Source: Necropsobacter rosorum
GTDB lineage: Bacteria; Pseudomonadota; Gammaproteobacteria; Enterobacterales; Pasteurellaceae
Length of the DNA stretch: 64,000 nt
Direction of reading: 5' to 3'
NCBI GenBank assembly: GCA_000751835.1
Contig: CCMQ01000006.1
Coordinates: 372,001-436,000, forward strand
In this document: positions 25,489 through 35,631 of the stretch, piece by piece
Layout: each line of letters begins with the position of its first letter
Position numbering within the stretch: the first letter of the stretch is position 1
Notes under the pieces: model-generated
Databases searched by the model: none
Seen by the model: only the letters and a program-made list of their open reading frames with translations
What the model was told of the DNA's origin: nothing
Translations under genes and position numbers: made by a program

Positions 25489-27237
25489 TTAATGATTGAA
25501 CTGCATATTGTGCAGTTGTTTATACACGCCGTCTAACGCCAGTAATTCGGCGTGGCTGCCGCGTTCTTTGATTTCACCGTGTTCGACCACCAGAATTTCA
25601 TCCGCTTTTTCAATGGTGGATAAGCGGTGTGCGATCACCAGCACCGTGCGATCTTTTTGCAACTCCTCCAGCGCCGCCTGAATCGCACGTTCCGATTCCG
25701 TATCCAGCGCCGAGGTGGCTTCATCCAGAATCAGCACCGGCGAATCGCGCAATAACGCGCGGGCAATGGCCAAACGCTGACGCTGCCCGCCGGATAAACT
25801 GGCGCCGTTTTCCCCGATCACCGTATCCAGCCCGTGTTCCAGATTCTCAATAAATTCCATGGCGTGCGCCGCCGTTGCCGCCCTGACGATTTCATCGCGG
25901 CTGTATTTGTCCGTCGCGGCATATGCGATGTTATTGGCGATAGTATCGTTAAACAAATGCACCTGTTGCGACACCACGGCACAATTTTCACGCAGATTAC
26001 GCAGAGTATAATCCTGAATATTCACCCCATCTAACGTAATCTCCCCTTGTTCGATATCATAAAAACGGGTGACCAGATTGGCGATAGTGGATTTACCGGA
26101 ACCGGAACGGCCGACCAGCGCAACGGTTTTACCGTGCGGAATCTCAAACGAAATATCGTTTAACGCGCGGCTTTCCCGTCCGTCATAGCTGAACGTTACA
26201 TGGTTAAAACGAATATCGCCTTTCGCTTTTTCAACCTGATAGCAGCCCGTGTCTTTCTCGGTTTCCATATCCAGAATGGCAAACAGTGTCTGGCAGGCCG
26301 CCATCCCGCGCTGGAACTGAGCGTTCACGTTAGTCAGCGATTTCAACGGGCGCATCATCGCCATCATGGAAGAAAACACCACGGTAAAGGATCCGGCGGT
26401 CAGATTCTGGCTCATGATCTCCGGCAGCGTCGCCAGATACAGCACAGCAGAAAGCGCAAACGAGGCGATAATCTGCACGATAGGATCGGAAATGGCGTCC
26501 GCCATCATCACTTTCATGCCTTTGCGGCGCATATCGTTGCTGACATGATTAAAGCGTTCTTCCTCCAGATTCTGCCCGCCGAAAGACAATACCACTTTAT
26601 GCCCTTTCAACATTTGTTCCGCCATGGAGGTCAACTCCCCCATGGAATTCTGCATATTTTTACCCAGATTACGAAACACTTTCGATACCATGCGGATCAG
26701 TACCGCAATGATCGGCCCGATAATAAACAGCACCAGCGAAAGCTGCCAGCTGGTATAGATCATCAAGCCGAGCAACGAAATAATATAGGCGCCCTCGCGC
26801 ACGATAGTCACCAGCGACCCGGAAGACGAATTGGCCACCTGTTCGCTGTCATAGGTAATGCGCGACAATAATTTACCGGTGGCATTCTTATCGAAAAAGG
26901 TCACCGGCATATACATTAAATGGCGGAACAAGCGACGGCGCATGGTCATCACCACTTTTCCCGACACCCACGCCAGACTGTAAGTGGAAACAAAACTGGT
27001 TACCCCGCGCACAATAATCAGCAGCACCACCACCAACGCCATCATTCTTAAAAACGATACATCGGCTTTACCGAAACCGTCGTCCAGCAACGGTTTCAGC
27101 ATCTGAATCAGCGCCGCATCGGTCAGCGCATTAAAAACCAAGGTGATCGCCGCAGCGAGCAAACCGAGTTTAAACGGTGCAATAATCGGCCATAGCCGTT
27201 TAAACGTTTGAGCGGTAGAAAGATCCTTATCCTGCAT
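25489..27237 (-). CDS. msbA: MsbA, lipid A/LPS-core flippase ABC exporter
   Basis: 582 residues, a half-size ABC exporter. Six membrane helices occupy the first ~330 residues, then the ATPase domain with Walker [18 protein letters not shown] (about 372-388), signature [15 protein letters not shown] and Walker [13 protein letters not shown]. It flips core-lipid A across the inner membrane. Starts 42 bases after comEC ends and is followed directly by lpxK, the same order as in H. influenzae. Confidence 0.97.
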   Translation of the reverse strand: MQDKDLSTAQTFKRLWPIIAPFKLGLLAAAITLVFNALTDAALIQMLKPLLDDGFGKADVSFLRMMALVVVLLIIVRGVTSFVSTYSLAWVSGKVVMTMRRRLFRHLMYMPVTFFDKNATGKLLSRITYDSEQVANSSSGSLVTIVREGAYIISLLGLMIYTSWQLSLVLFIIGPIIAVLIRMVSKVFRNLGKNMQNSMGELTSMAEQMLKGHKVVLSFGGQNLEEERFNHVSNDMRRKGMKVMMADAISDPIVQIIASFALSAVLYLATLPEIMSQNLTAGSFTVVFSSMMAMMRPLKSLTNVNAQFQRGMAACQTLFAILDMETEKDTGCYQVEKAKGDIRFNHVTFSYDGRESRALNDISFEIPHGKTVALVGRSGSGKSTIANLVTRFYDIEQGEITLDGVNIQDYTLRNLRENCAVVSQQVHLFNDTIANNIAYAATDKYSRDEIVRAATAAHAMEFIENLEHGLDTVIGENGASLSGGQRQRLAIARALLRDSPVLILDEATSALDTESERAIQAALEELQKDRTVLVIAHRLSTIEKADEILVVEHGEIKERGSHAELLALDGVYKQLHNMQFNH

Positions 27238-27279
27238 AGTTTTCTTCTTCTAATATTAAAAAATCGGGTCATTGTACCT

Positions 27280-29703
27280 TTATTTTCCATGCAAGCCAAT
27301 TAATCCGCGATACCACGGCGCCAAATCCGTTCTGGCGGTGCGGATTTTAATGAATTCGGGATAAAACCACAGACCGATCTGACCGGAAACCGCCGTATTA
27401 TAGACCGCACTTTGCCGCGCCTTAAGCCTTGCCGTCACCGTGGCATGCGGAAAGCCCCACGGATTCCGGCGCCCGCTTGAAATCAGCGCAATATCCGGAC
27501 GAATACGTTCCACCAAGCGGCTGCCGGTGGCGGTTTTGCTGCCGTGATGCCCCACCTGCAACACATGGATTTTATCCAGCTCATGCGCGAACCGGTTTTC
27601 CGCCGCCACATCCGCATCGCCGGTCAGCAACAGCTTGTAATGCCCGTCCGTTACCAGCAAGACGCAGGAGGCCGGATTATCCGCCCGCACCGCCGTTTCC
27701 GGCGGCCATAATGCCGTGATGCTCAGCCCTCGCCACTGCCATCGGCGCCCGCGCCGACAAAAAGTGCGGTCGCTTGCGCCGTAATTTTTAACGGACGGAC
27801 TGATAAATTGCGCCTGCGGATAGCGACGCAGAATATCCGCCGCCCCGCCGGCATGATCGTTATCGTCATGGCTGATAATCAGGGTTTCCAGCTCAATCCC
27901 CTGCCGCTGCAAATAAGGGATAATTTCCGTTTGCGCCATACTGCCTGTCTGCCAGCCGGCGCCGGTATCGTATAATACGGCGTTGTTCTCTTTTACCAGC
28001 AACGTGGCCAGCCCCTGCCCCACATCCAAGGTTTCCAGCCGCCACAGCGGGCGGTTAATCCGTTCCCACATCGCCGCCGACAGGCAAAGCAGCACTATCA
28101 GCACACTGCCGGCGATGCCGTTGCGCAGTACCGGCGCGGGCGCAATCGCCTGCTCATTCAGGCTAAACGGCAGGCGGGAACGGAGTAAGGCAAGGGACGG
28201 GCTACGCGCGGATTTTCGCCGCCGTACCGCCAGCCACAATAAACCGCCGCCGAACAGTAAACTTAACAGTGCGGTGCAAATCAGCGACGTTTCCACAGAC
28301 AAGGCAAGCCACATATTCTGCAACGGACTGAGCCGAGCGGTGATCCACTCCGCCAGGCTATTCGCCGCCGCCCAGGAATGTAACCCGCCCTGCTTAATCA
28401 CCGCAAACAGCACTAACGGCACCAGCAGCAGGCTGAAGAGCGGCACGGCGATCAGGTTCGCCAAAAAGCCACTCAGCGATATGCCGTTAAACTGCCATAA
28501 CAGCAGCGGGGTAAACAGCCACAGCAAACCGATCTGTAAATGCAACAGATTTATCACATAACGCACCTTGCGCAGCGGCGATTCCGCCAGCGGGCGCCCC
28601 CGCCAGTACAGCAGGGCAAGCGGCACACATTGATACCACAGGATCAGCGCCGCCACCGCACCGACCGATAACCAAAAACTGGCGGACAGCAGCATCAGTG
28701 GATCCATGATCAGCAACAGCGCCGCCACGCGTAACAGCATTTGCCATGCCGTACCATATCCCCGCCCGAAACGAAACAGACAAATCACCGCCAGCGCCGT
28801 GATCGCACGCAAGGTCGGAATACTGAACCCCGCAAGCGCCGCATACCCCCATGCCATTGCCAGCCCGCCTAACAGCGGCAGGTGCGGACCGATACGCCTT
28901 GTGGGCAAAAAAAGCTGCACGCCCCGCACCACACCGACGCCCATCAGCATCGCCAATCCGATATGCAAACCGGAAATGGCAATTAAATGCGCCGTATTGG
29001 TATGCTGATAAATGCGCCAGCGCTCGGCATCCAGCCATGCCCGTTCGCCGAATCCCAAGGCCAGCAGCAAGCCCCGTGCGGATAACCCTTCCGTTTGTTG
29101 CAGCGCCCTTTGCAGACGTTGCTCGCGCCAAGAAAATTCGGCGCCGATTTTCACCGCACTTTTTACCGTTCCTTCCGCACTGATTCCGTTCGCAAAAGCC
29201 CATTGCTGGCGGTCAAAGCCGCCGTCGTTCAAGCGTGAAGCAAGCGGACGCAGGCGCACCTCGCCTTGCCAGCGTTCACCGGCATAAACCGGCTGCGGCA
29301 ATTGCCAGCGCAGATAAATCCGCTGTGCGGGTAAATCAGGGGTCAGGCGCGCTGTGGCCACCAGCGTTTGATAATCGGTTTGCCGCAAAACCTCGCGGAT
29401 ATTAAATTCCAGCGTCATCACTTTCGGCAATGCGGCGATCTGCTCCGCCTGACGCAGCGCCGATAAAGCATGGTAATGAAAATAGCTCAAACTCAACACA
29501 AAGCCTAAAAAGGCCAGACAACACCCGATAAGCCGTGGCTCACGCCGATAAACCGCCACGGCCAGCAGCACCAGTCCGGGGCATAACAACAAAAGTGCGG
29601 TGGAAAAATCCAGCAAATAGGCATGCGGCGTCCACAGCAACGTCAGCGCCGCCGGTAAAATAAGGCAGACAAGATGATCAAGGTGAAAGCGGTAATTTTT
29701 CAT
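27280..29703 (-). CDS. comEC: ComEC/Rec2 DNA-uptake channel
   Basis: 807 residues. An N-terminal DUF4131-like part with membrane helices (to ~200), the ComEC competence domain with many helices (about 215-510), and a C-terminal metallo-beta-lactamase domain (SHDDNDHAGG near 610, LLTGDADVAAEN, LQVGHHGSKTATGS). It moves one DNA strand through the inner membrane during natural transformation; H. influenzae calls it rec2. A CRP-S competence element lies about 80 bases before the ATG. Abundant uptake signals across the window agree with a naturally competent lineage. Uptake signals also lie inside this gene. Confidence 0.95.
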   Translation of the reverse strand: MKNYRFHLDHLVCLILPAALTLLWTPHAYLLDFSTALLLLCPGLVLLAVAVYRREPRLIGCCLAFLGFVLSLSYFHYHALSALRQAEQIAALPKVMTLEFNIREVLRQTDYQTLVATARLTPDLPAQRIYLRWQLPQPVYAGERWQGEVRLRPLASRLNDGGFDRQQWAFANGISAEGTVKSAVKIGAEFSWREQRLQRALQQTEGLSARGLLLALGFGERAWLDAERWRIYQHTNTAHLIAISGLHIGLAMLMGVGVVRGVQLFLPTRRIGPHLPLLGGLAMAWGYAALAGFSIPTLRAITALAVICLFRFGRGYGTAWQMLLRVAALLLIMDPLMLLSASFWLSVGAVAALILWYQCVPLALLYWRGRPLAESPLRKVRYVINLLHLQIGLLWLFTPLLLWQFNGISLSGFLANLIAVPLFSLLLVPLVLFAVIKQGGLHSWAAANSLAEWITARLSPLQNMWLALSVETSLICTALLSLLFGGGLLWLAVRRRKSARSPSLALLRSRLPFSLNEQAIAPAPVLRNGIAGSVLIVLLCLSAAMWERINRPLWRLETLDVGQGLATLLVKENNAVLYDTGAGWQTGSMAQTEIIPYLQRQGIELETLIISHDDNDHAGGAADILRRYPQAQFISPSVKNYGASDRTFCRRGRRWQWRGLSITALWPPETAVRADNPASCVLLVTDGHYKLLLTGDADVAAENRFAHELDKIHVLQVGHHGSKTATGSRLVERIRPDIALISSGRRNPWGFPHATVTARLKARQSAVYNTAVSGQIGLWFYPEFIKIRTARTDLAPWYRGLIGLHGK

Positions 29704-29772
29704 AACGGTGCACAGCGGGAGTTTCCGCTACTATGAAAAATCAGTGGCGGATAGACAAAATCCGCCCGTCAG

Positions 29773-29794
29773 TTTTACGACAGCGATCGCAAAA
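29773..29794. promoter_or_regulatory. CRP-S (competence regulatory element) before comEC
   Basis: TTTTACGA then CAGC then GATCGCAAAA; compared with the H. influenzae CRE pattern (TTTTGCGATC..GATCGCAAAA) the right half is perfect and the left differs at three positions. Such GCGA-cored sites need both CRP and Sxy. It is centred about 80 bases upstream of the comEC start. Confidence 0.7.
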
Positions 29795-29810
29795 ATCATA
29801 TTTATAGATA

Positions 29811-29846
29811 AAAAAACCGCTTAAATCGCGGGATTCAAGCGGTTTT
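29811..29846 (-). terminator. gabD terminator
   Basis: Perfect 10-bp stem AAAACCGCTT/AAGCGGTTTT, 14-base loop, ending in a run of T on the minus strand. It separates gabD from the comEC promoter region. Confidence 0.8.
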
Positions 29847-29863
29847 GCGGCAATCAAACAGGA

Positions 29864-31330
29864 TTAAATCGCCAGACACAGATATTTCATTTCTAAAAAC
29901 TCCTCGATGCCATAGCGCGAGCCTTCTCGTCCCAGCCCCGATTCTTTAACCCCGCCGAACGGAGCCACTTCGTTGCTGATCAACCCCTCATTAATGCCGA
30001 CCATGCCGTATTCCAGCGCTTCCGACACCCGCCAGATACGGGCGATATCGCGGGTGAAAATATACGCCGCCAAGCCGAACTCGGTATCATTGGCCATTTG
30101 AATCGCCTCATCTTCCGTATCGAATTTAAAGATCGGCGCTAAAGGCGCAAAGGTTTCTTCTTTCGCCACCCGCATATCCTGCGTCACATCGCACAAGACG
30201 GTCGGCTGGAAAAACGTGCCGCCCAATTCATGCGCCTGACCGCCCAGCACCAGCTTCGCCCCTTTGTGCAGGGCATCACGAATATGTTCCTGCACTTTAT
30301 TCACCGCACTTTGGCTGATTAACGGCCCCATGGTGACATCCGCCTCGGTGGCTTCGCCTAACTTAATGCGACGCACGGTTTCCGTAAACTTCGCCAGAAA
30401 TTCATCATAAATGCCGGACTGCACATAAATTCGATTGGTACAGACACAGGTTTGCCCGCTGTTGCGGAATTTCGAGGCAAACACGCCTGCCACGGCATTG
30501 TCCAAATCGGCATCTTCAAACACGATAGCGGGCGCATTGCCGCCCAGCTCCAGCGAAAGTTTTTTGATTGTCGAGGCGGACTGCGCCATCAACAATTTGC
30601 CCACCCGGGTCGAGCCGGTAAAAGTCAGCTTACGCACGATGGGGCTTTCGCTCAGCAGCTTGCCAACCATGGCAGCATCGGAAGAAGTCACCACATTCAG
30701 CAAGCCTTTCGGCAATCCCGCCTGCGCCGCCAGCTCCGCCAGCGCCAGTGCCGATAACGGTGTCTCCGAAGCCGGCTTCAGCACAACCGCACAGCCTGCC
30801 GCCAACGCCGGCGCCGCTTTACGCGTAATCATCGCATTTGGGAAATTCCACGGCGTAATCGCCGCAACCACGCCGATAGGTTGCTTAATCGTCATCAGAC
30901 GATGACCGGCTTTGTCGGCGGGCAAAATATCGCCGCCAATCCGTTTCGCCTCTTCGGCAAACCACTCGATAAAACTCGCGCCGTACAGGATCTCACCCCG
31001 ACTTTCCTGCAGCGGTTTTCCCTGCTCCAGACTTAAAATCCGCGCCAGCTCCTCTTGATGCTGCATAATCAGCCCATACCAACGGCGCAATACTGCGGCG
31101 CGTTCTTTCGGCAGCACGTTTTTCCACGCCTGCTGCGCCGCTTCCGCCGCCCGAATCGCCGCCTGCACTTCCGCCGCGCCCACATCCGCCACCTGACAAA
31201 TCCGCTGATTATTCGCCGGATTCAGCACCGCAAATGTTTTGCCATCCAGTGCCGCAACATATTCACCGTTAATATAACTTTTTGTTTTTATAAGAGAAAA
31301 ATTCTGCATATGCGCTCCGTTGTGATTCAT
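29864..31330 (-). CDS. gabD: Succinate-semialdehyde dehydrogenase, NADP-dependent
   Basis: 488 residues, an aldehyde dehydrogenase colinear with GabD. NAD(P) segment ITPWNFPNAMITRKAAPALAAGC, catalytic glutamate in LELGGNAP (about 262-268), catalytic cysteine in NSGQTCVC (about 296), and C-terminal KESGLGREGSRYGIEEFLEMKY. It oxidises succinate semialdehyde to succinate. GGAGG lies well placed before the ATG at 31330. No gabT or GABA transporter is adjacent, so the semialdehyde source is unclear; the gene sits between comEC and dksA, which are neighbours in H. influenzae, suggesting a later insertion. Confidence 0.92.
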   Translation of the reverse strand: MNHNGAHMQNFSLIKTKSYINGEYVAALDGKTFAVLNPANNQRICQVADVGAAEVQAAIRAAEAAQQAWKNVLPKERAAVLRRWYGLIMQHQEELARILSLEQGKPLQESRGEILYGASFIEWFAEEAKRIGGDILPADKAGHRLMTIKQPIGVVAAITPWNFPNAMITRKAAPALAAGCAVVLKPASETPLSALALAELAAQAGLPKGLLNVVTSSDAAMVGKLLSESPIVRKLTFTGSTRVGKLLMAQSASTIKKLSLELGGNAPAIVFEDADLDNAVAGVFASKFRNSGQTCVCTNRIYVQSGIYDEFLAKFTETVRRIKLGEATEADVTMGPLISQSAVNKVQEHIRDALHKGAKLVLGGQAHELGGTFFQPTVLCDVTQDMRVAKEETFAPLAPIFKFDTEDEAIQMANDTEFGLAAYIFTRDIARIWRVSEALEYGMVGINEGLISNEVAPFGGVKESGLGREGSRYGIEEFLEMKYLCLAI

Positions 31331-31867
31331 AAATACCCTCCGCTTATTCTATGACGAAAACCTCGCCCCCTGTTATCTTATCAATTTCCCGCCCTAATGA
31401 TGACATAAATATGCTCCGATAACCTGCACGCGTTGCCCTGCCGCGTAAAAGTGCGGTCGGAATTGCAGCGGTTTTTATGTTTAAATTAATTGCCATTTTT
31501 CACCGCACTTTTAGTTGTATTGTGTGCATAATGCTTGTCGGCACGAACGGCAAATCGCCCGAGCGCACAACAACATATTATTACCGGTTTTAAACGCCGA
31601 AAAAGAGAAAGCTAAAACGATAAACCCAAATCGGCAAATTATTTTTTCAATTTTGTCGCGAATATCTCAAAATAAAAAATTATTGCCGAAAATCGGGATT
31701 TCCGCGCTAAATTTATTTGCTAATTCCGTCAAGTTCTGTTATTTATATCGCCCTTGAAAAAGCCCGTTGCATTTTAACCGGCTTTTTCACATAACCATGA
31801 GAATGCTTATCGCCCGAACGCGGTTTGAATAACAAGTTAATGGATGAAGTTTATCTAGGAGATACAA
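31331..31867. other. Intergenic region between gabD and dksA
   Basis: 537 bases. It contains an inverted pair of uptake signals (31447-31457 and 31500-31511) and an AT-rich stretch with an 80-codon frame that I do not accept as a gene. A weak promoter candidate (TTGCTA 31717-31722, TATTTA 31740-31745) precedes a hairpin at 31756-31788 before dksA. Confidence 0.55.
31756..31788 (+). terminator. Terminator-like hairpin in the dksA leader
   Basis: Perfect 9-bp stem GAAAAAGCC/GGCTTTTTC with a 15-base loop and T-rich 3' arm, 80 bases before the dksA ATG and with no same-strand gene upstream. It could be an attenuator of dksA or the end of an unannotated short RNA. Confidence 0.45.
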
Positions 31868-32305
31868 ATGACTAACGCTTCTTTAAGTTTACTAGCCTTA
31901 GCCGGTGTAGAGCCGTATCAATTAAAAGAAGGCGAAGAATATATGAATGAAGAGCAACTGCTTCATTTCAGAAAAATCCTGCAGGCTTGGCATGATCAAA
32001 TCCGTGAAGAAACCTCCCGCACCGTTGCCCATATGCGCGACGAAGCGTCGAATTTCCCGGATCCGGCGGACAGAGCGACTCAGGAAGAGGAATTCAGTCT
32101 GGAACTGCGCGCCCGCGATCGTGAGCGTAAGTTAATGAAAAAAATCGAGAATACGCTGAAAAAACTGGATACCGGGGATTTCGGTTACTGCGATTCCTGC
32201 GGGGTGGAAATCGGCATTCGCCGCCTGGAAGCGCGGCCGACCGCCGATCTGTGTATCGATTGTAAAACACTGGCGGAAATCCGCGAAAAACAAATGGTCG
32301 GCTAA
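31868..32305 (+). CDS. dksA: DksA, RNA polymerase secondary-channel regulator
   Basis: 145 residues, nearly identical in layout to H. influenzae DksA. The N-terminal coiled coil carries the acidic tip motif ([12 protein letters not shown], about 66-77) that reaches into the secondary channel, and the C-terminal four-cysteine zinc finger is CDSC ... CIDC. It works with ppGpp to repress rRNA promoters and activate amino-acid promoters. AGGAG precedes the ATG. It heads dksA-pcnB-folK, as in H. influenzae; enterics have gluQ between dksA and pcnB. Confidence 0.97.
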   Translation: MTNASLSLLALAGVEPYQLKEGEEYMNEEQLLHFRKILQAWHDQIREETSRTVAHMRDEASNFPDPADRATQEEEFSLELRARDRERKLMKKIENTLKKLDTGDFGYCDSCGVEIGIRRLEARPTADLCIDCKTLAEIREKQMVG

Positions 32306-32415
32306 CCGATCGGGGGCGGCTGCCCGCCCCGCTAATGCCGAAAACGCACTCAACGGTATGACACGCATTCTTACCGCACTTTAATAAACTGCCCGTGCTT
32401 TTTAAGGGGTGAACT

Positions 32416-33915
32416 ATTTTAAATTTAATCAAAAATCTGTTTAAAAAGACAACACATCGACCCGTCACCGAAGTCAGTCCGAAGCCAAAGACAGATTTCA
32501 AGCCGAAAACACAAACCGCCTCCGCCGCAGAACGAACCGAACCGAGATTCGTTACGTCCGCCCGCACGCCGAAATCCGCCGCACAGGCACATCATTATAA
32601 CAAACATGTGGTCAAAGCCTCGCAATACGGCATTAACCCGCGCATGATCAGCAAAAATGCGCTGACCGTGGTGGAAAAGCTGCATCGTCAGGGGTATGAA
32701 GCCTATGTCGTCGGCGGCTGTCTGCGCGATTTGCTGCTCGGTAAACATCCGAAAGATTTCGATGTGGCGACCAATGCCCGCCCGGAACAGATTCAGGCGG
32801 TGTTTCAGCGTCAGTGCCGTTTGGTCGGCCGGCGTTTTCGTCTGGCGCATGTGATGTTCGGGCGGGATATTATCGAAGTGGCGACATTCCGCGCCAATCA
32901 CAGCGATAACCATAATGAAAAACAGTCGAAACAAAGCGAACAGGGCATGTTGCTACGCGATAATGTGTACGGCACTGTGGAACAGGATGCCGAACGCCGC
33001 GATTTTACCGTAAACGCACTGTATTACAATCCGCAGGACAATACGCTGCGCGATTATTTCAACGGACTGGAGGATCTGAAAGCCGGCAAACTGCGCTTAA
33101 TCGGCGATCCGGTGGTGCGTTATCAGGAAGATCCGGTACGCATGTTACGTTCGGTTCGCTTTATGGCGAAACTGGATATGTTTCTGGAAAAACCGAGCGA
33201 GGCGCCGATCCGTCAGCTGGCACCGCTGCTGAAAAACATTCCGCCCGCCCGCTTATTTGACGAAAGCCTGAAATTGCTGCAGGCGGGATACGGGGTGAAA
33301 ACCTATCATCTGCTGCGCAAATACGGCTTGTTCGAACAACTGTTCCCGGCATTAATGCCATATTTCACCGAACAGGGCGACAGCTACGCCGAACGGATGA
33401 TTTTAACCGCACTGACCTCCACCGACGAACGGGTCGCCGATAAACTGCGCATTAATCCGGCATTTTTATTCGCCGCCTTTTTCTGGTACCCGCTGCGTGA
33501 GAAAGTGGAGATCCTGAAAAATGAAGGCGGCTTAAATAACCACGATGCCTATGCATTGGCCGGCAATGATATTCTGGCGCTGTTTTGTCGTGCGCTCGCC
33601 GCACCGCGCCGGCATACCGCTGTGATCCGCGATATTTGGTTGTTGCAGCTGCAATTGCTGAAACGGACAGGCAATGCGCCCCTTAAGGTAATGGAACACC
33701 CGAAATTCCGGGCGGCCTTTGATTTGCTGGTAATGCGGGCGGAAATCGAAGGCGGCGAGGCGGTGGAACTGGCCGCCTGGTGGCATGAGTATCAGCTTAG
33801 CAACGGCGAACAGCGCTCAACGCTGGTGCAGGAACAACAGCGGCTCAATCCGAAACCGAAGAAAAAATTTTATCGCGCCAGAAAGCGGCGTAAAGCGAAA
33901 CCGTTATCCGAATGA
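32416..33915 (+). CDS. pcnB: Poly(A) polymerase I, predicted AUU start
   Basis: 499 residues if translation begins at ATT 32416-32418. The frame has no ATG, GTG or TTG between the stop at 32410 and GTG 32608; that GTG has no ribosome site and would remove the basic N-terminus. ATT 32416 has AAGGGGTGA just upstream. E. coli pcnB is known to start at AUU. The protein adds 3' poly(A) tails that mark RNA for decay. The nucleotidyltransferase head contains GGCLRDLLLGKHPKDFDVAT with catalytic Asp114 and Asp116, the RRDFTVNAL and EDPVRMLRSVRF motifs follow, and the C-terminus is strongly basic (KPKKKFYRARKRRKAK). folK overlaps by four bases. Confidence 0.9.
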   Translation: MLNLIKNLFKKTTHRPVTEVSPKPKTDFKPKTQTASAAERTEPRFVTSARTPKSAAQAHHYNKHVVKASQYGINPRMISKNALTVVEKLHRQGYEAYVVGGCLRDLLLGKHPKDFDVATNARPEQIQAVFQRQCRLVGRRFRLAHVMFGRDIIEVATFRANHSDNHNEKQSKQSEQGMLLRDNVYGTVEQDAERRDFTVNALYYNPQDNTLRDYFNGLEDLKAGKLRLIGDPVVRYQEDPVRMLRSVRFMAKLDMFLEKPSEAPIRQLAPLLKNIPPARLFDESLKLLQAGYGVKTYHLLRKYGLFEQLFPALMPYFTEQGDSYAERMILTALTSTDERVADKLRINPAFLFAAFFWYPLREKVEILKNEGGLNNHDAYALAGNDILALFCRALAAPRRHTAVIRDIWLLQLQLLKRTGNAPLKVMEHPKFRAAFDLLVMRAEIEGGEAVELAAWWHEYQLSNGEQRSTLVQEQQRLNPKPKKKFYRARKRRKAKPLSE

Positions 33916-34394
33916 AAACCGCTTATATCGCCTTAGGCAGCAATTTAAATGCGCCGATACAACAACTGAACGCCGCGTTAGATGCCATGGCGGCATTGCC
34001 GGATTGCCGTTTAACGGCGGTCAGTTCCTTTTATTGCAGCAAGCCGCTCGGCCCGCAGGATCAGCCCGATTATGTCAATGCCGTCGCCGCACTGCAAACC
34101 GCACTGACGCCGCTGGATTTACTGGATAACCTGCAACGGATCGAAAACCGGCAAGGCCGGGTGCGCTTACGCCGTTGGGGGGAAAGAACACTGGATCTAG
34201 ATATTTTGCTGTATGCCGATGCCATCATCCGGGACGCCCGTTTAACCGTGCCGCATTATGATATGAAAAACCGTGAATTCGTGCTGATTCCGTTATATGA
34301 AATCGCTCCGCATTTGGTGCTGCCGACGGGGGAACGCGTGGTGGATTTACAACAGCCGTTTGCCGCGCATACTATGAAAATTGTAAAAAAATAA
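33912..34394 (+). CDS. folK: HPPK, 6-hydroxymethyl-7,8-dihydropterin pyrophosphokinase
   Basis: 160 residues, full length. Transfers pyrophosphate from ATP to hydroxymethyl-dihydropterin in folate synthesis. Family landmarks: N-terminal ALGSNLNAP, SSFYCSKPLGPQDQPDYVNAVAAL, and RRWGERTLDLDILLYAD with the Mg-binding aspartates, then PHYDMKNREFVLIPL. Its ATG overlaps the pcnB stop (ATGA), indicating translational coupling, the same arrangement as in enterics. Confidence 0.97.
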   Translation: MKTAYIALGSNLNAPIQQLNAALDAMAALPDCRLTAVSSFYCSKPLGPQDQPDYVNAVAALQTALTPLDLLDNLQRIENRQGRVRLRRWGERTLDLDILLYADAIIRDARLTVPHYDMKNREFVLIPLYEIAPHLVLPTGERVVDLQQPFAAHTMKIVKK

Positions 34395-34458
34395 CCGCAC
34401 TTTAGTCATTTTACCTGCTGTTCGGCGTTGCTCGTTGTATGATGCATACCGCCGCATC

Positions 34459-35538
34459 TTACGCCGTTTCCAGCCCTGAGCGAATGCGCGGGGCAAAAAA
34501 GTCATAATCCACCAAAAAGGCATCATGTCCGTAATCGGAAGGAAATTCGTGATAATTCAGGTTTACTCCGTATTGTTCTAACAGCGCTTTGCTTTTGTGC
34601 AAATCGACCAGTTTAAACAATTGATCATTGGTGACCGCAACCAGCGTATAACGCGCTTTAATGCGCGAAAGTGCAGTTTTAATATCCGCATAGCCCACCG
34701 CCGGATCATATAAATCCAGTGCGCGCAGCAAATGCAAATAGGTATTGGCATCAAAACGGTCAAGAAATTTCTTGCCCTGATAGCTCAGATAGGATTCCAC
34801 CTGGAAATAATCGCCCCAGAACTCGCCCTCCGCTTTAGTGGCCCGCCCGAACGCCTTCGCCAGCTGAATATCGGTACGGTAAGTCAGCATCCCCAGCATA
34901 CGCGCAACGGACAGCCCTTTCAGCGGCGGCTCGCCGTCATAATAATCGCCCTGATTGAAATTCGGATCATTGATCACCGCCTGCCGCATAACATGATTGA
35001 AGCCGATCGCCTCGGCGCTGAAATAAAGCGAAGAACACAGATTAATCACATTACTGACGAAATCCGGGTAGTCGATCGCCCATTGGGTTGCCTGCATACC
35101 GCCGAAAGAGCCGCCGATCACCGCATGCAGATGCGGAATATTCAACTGATCCAGCAAGGCTTTCTGAACTTTGACTAAATCCTGCACCACAATATGCGGA
35201 AAGCGGCTGCCATAAGGCTTACAAGTGGAGGGATCAGGTGAGGCGGGGCCGGTCGAACCTTTACAACCGCCCAGCACATTGGAGCAAATAAAAAAATAAC
35301 GATCGGTATCCAGCGCCAGCCCGGCGCCCATAAAATTCTGCCACCAGCCGGTTTGGGATTTATCCTCGCAATAGGGTTCGGCGTCTCCGGTCAGCGCATG
35401 GCAGATCAAAACGGCATTATCTTGCTCCGCGTTTAACTTTCCGTATGTCTGATAAGCAATGTCGATTTGCTCCAGTTGTCCGCCCAAGGTTAAATGAAGG
35501 GGCTGTTCGGTAAAAAGTGTGACTTTTTGTACTGCCAT
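34459..35538 (-). CDS. metX: Homoserine O-acetyltransferase
   Basis: 359 residues, an alpha/beta hydrolase of the MetX family. Nucleophile Ser144 in [10 protein letters not shown], substrate loop [10 protein letters not shown] (91-100), aspartate near DQLFKLVDL and histidine in SDYGHDAFL. It makes O-acetylhomoserine from homoserine and acetyl-CoA for methionine synthesis; Pasteurellaceae commonly use this instead of enteric MetA. By sequence alone acetyl versus succinyl preference cannot be settled. Three MetJ boxes lie about 95-117 bases upstream, so methionine repression is expected. Confidence 0.94.
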   Translation of the reverse strand: MAVQKVTLFTEQPLHLTLGGQLEQIDIAYQTYGKLNAEQDNAVLICHALTGDAEPYCEDKSQTGWWQNFMGAGLALDTDRYFFICSNVLGGCKGSTGPASPDPSTCKPYGSRFPHIVVQDLVKVQKALLDQLNIPHLHAVIGGSFGGMQATQWAIDYPDFVSNVINLCSSLYFSAEAIGFNHVMRQAVINDPNFNQGDYYDGEPPLKGLSVARMLGMLTYRTDIQLAKAFGRATKAEGEFWGDYFQVESYLSYQGKKFLDRFDANTYLHLLRALDLYDPAVGYADIKTALSRIKARYTLVAVTNDQLFKLVDLHKSKALLEQYGVNLNYHEFPSDYGHDAFLVDYDFFAPRIRSGLETA

Positions 35539-35631
35539 TGCCTATTCCGTAAACGATTCAATCCGACTGCTCCGTGCGCCGGTTCCTGCTGCATAAACTA
35601 CCGCTAGCGGTGTGCATTGTCAAGAAATTTT

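Noticed and set aside
31515..31757. 80-codon plus-strand open frame before dksA
   Set aside because: Starts inside an uptake-signal region, composition and lack of a ribosome site do not support a protein.
32608..32610. GTG as the pcnB start
   Set aside because: No ribosome site nearby and it drops a basic N-terminus; AUU at 32416 with a good site and the E. coli precedent fits better.
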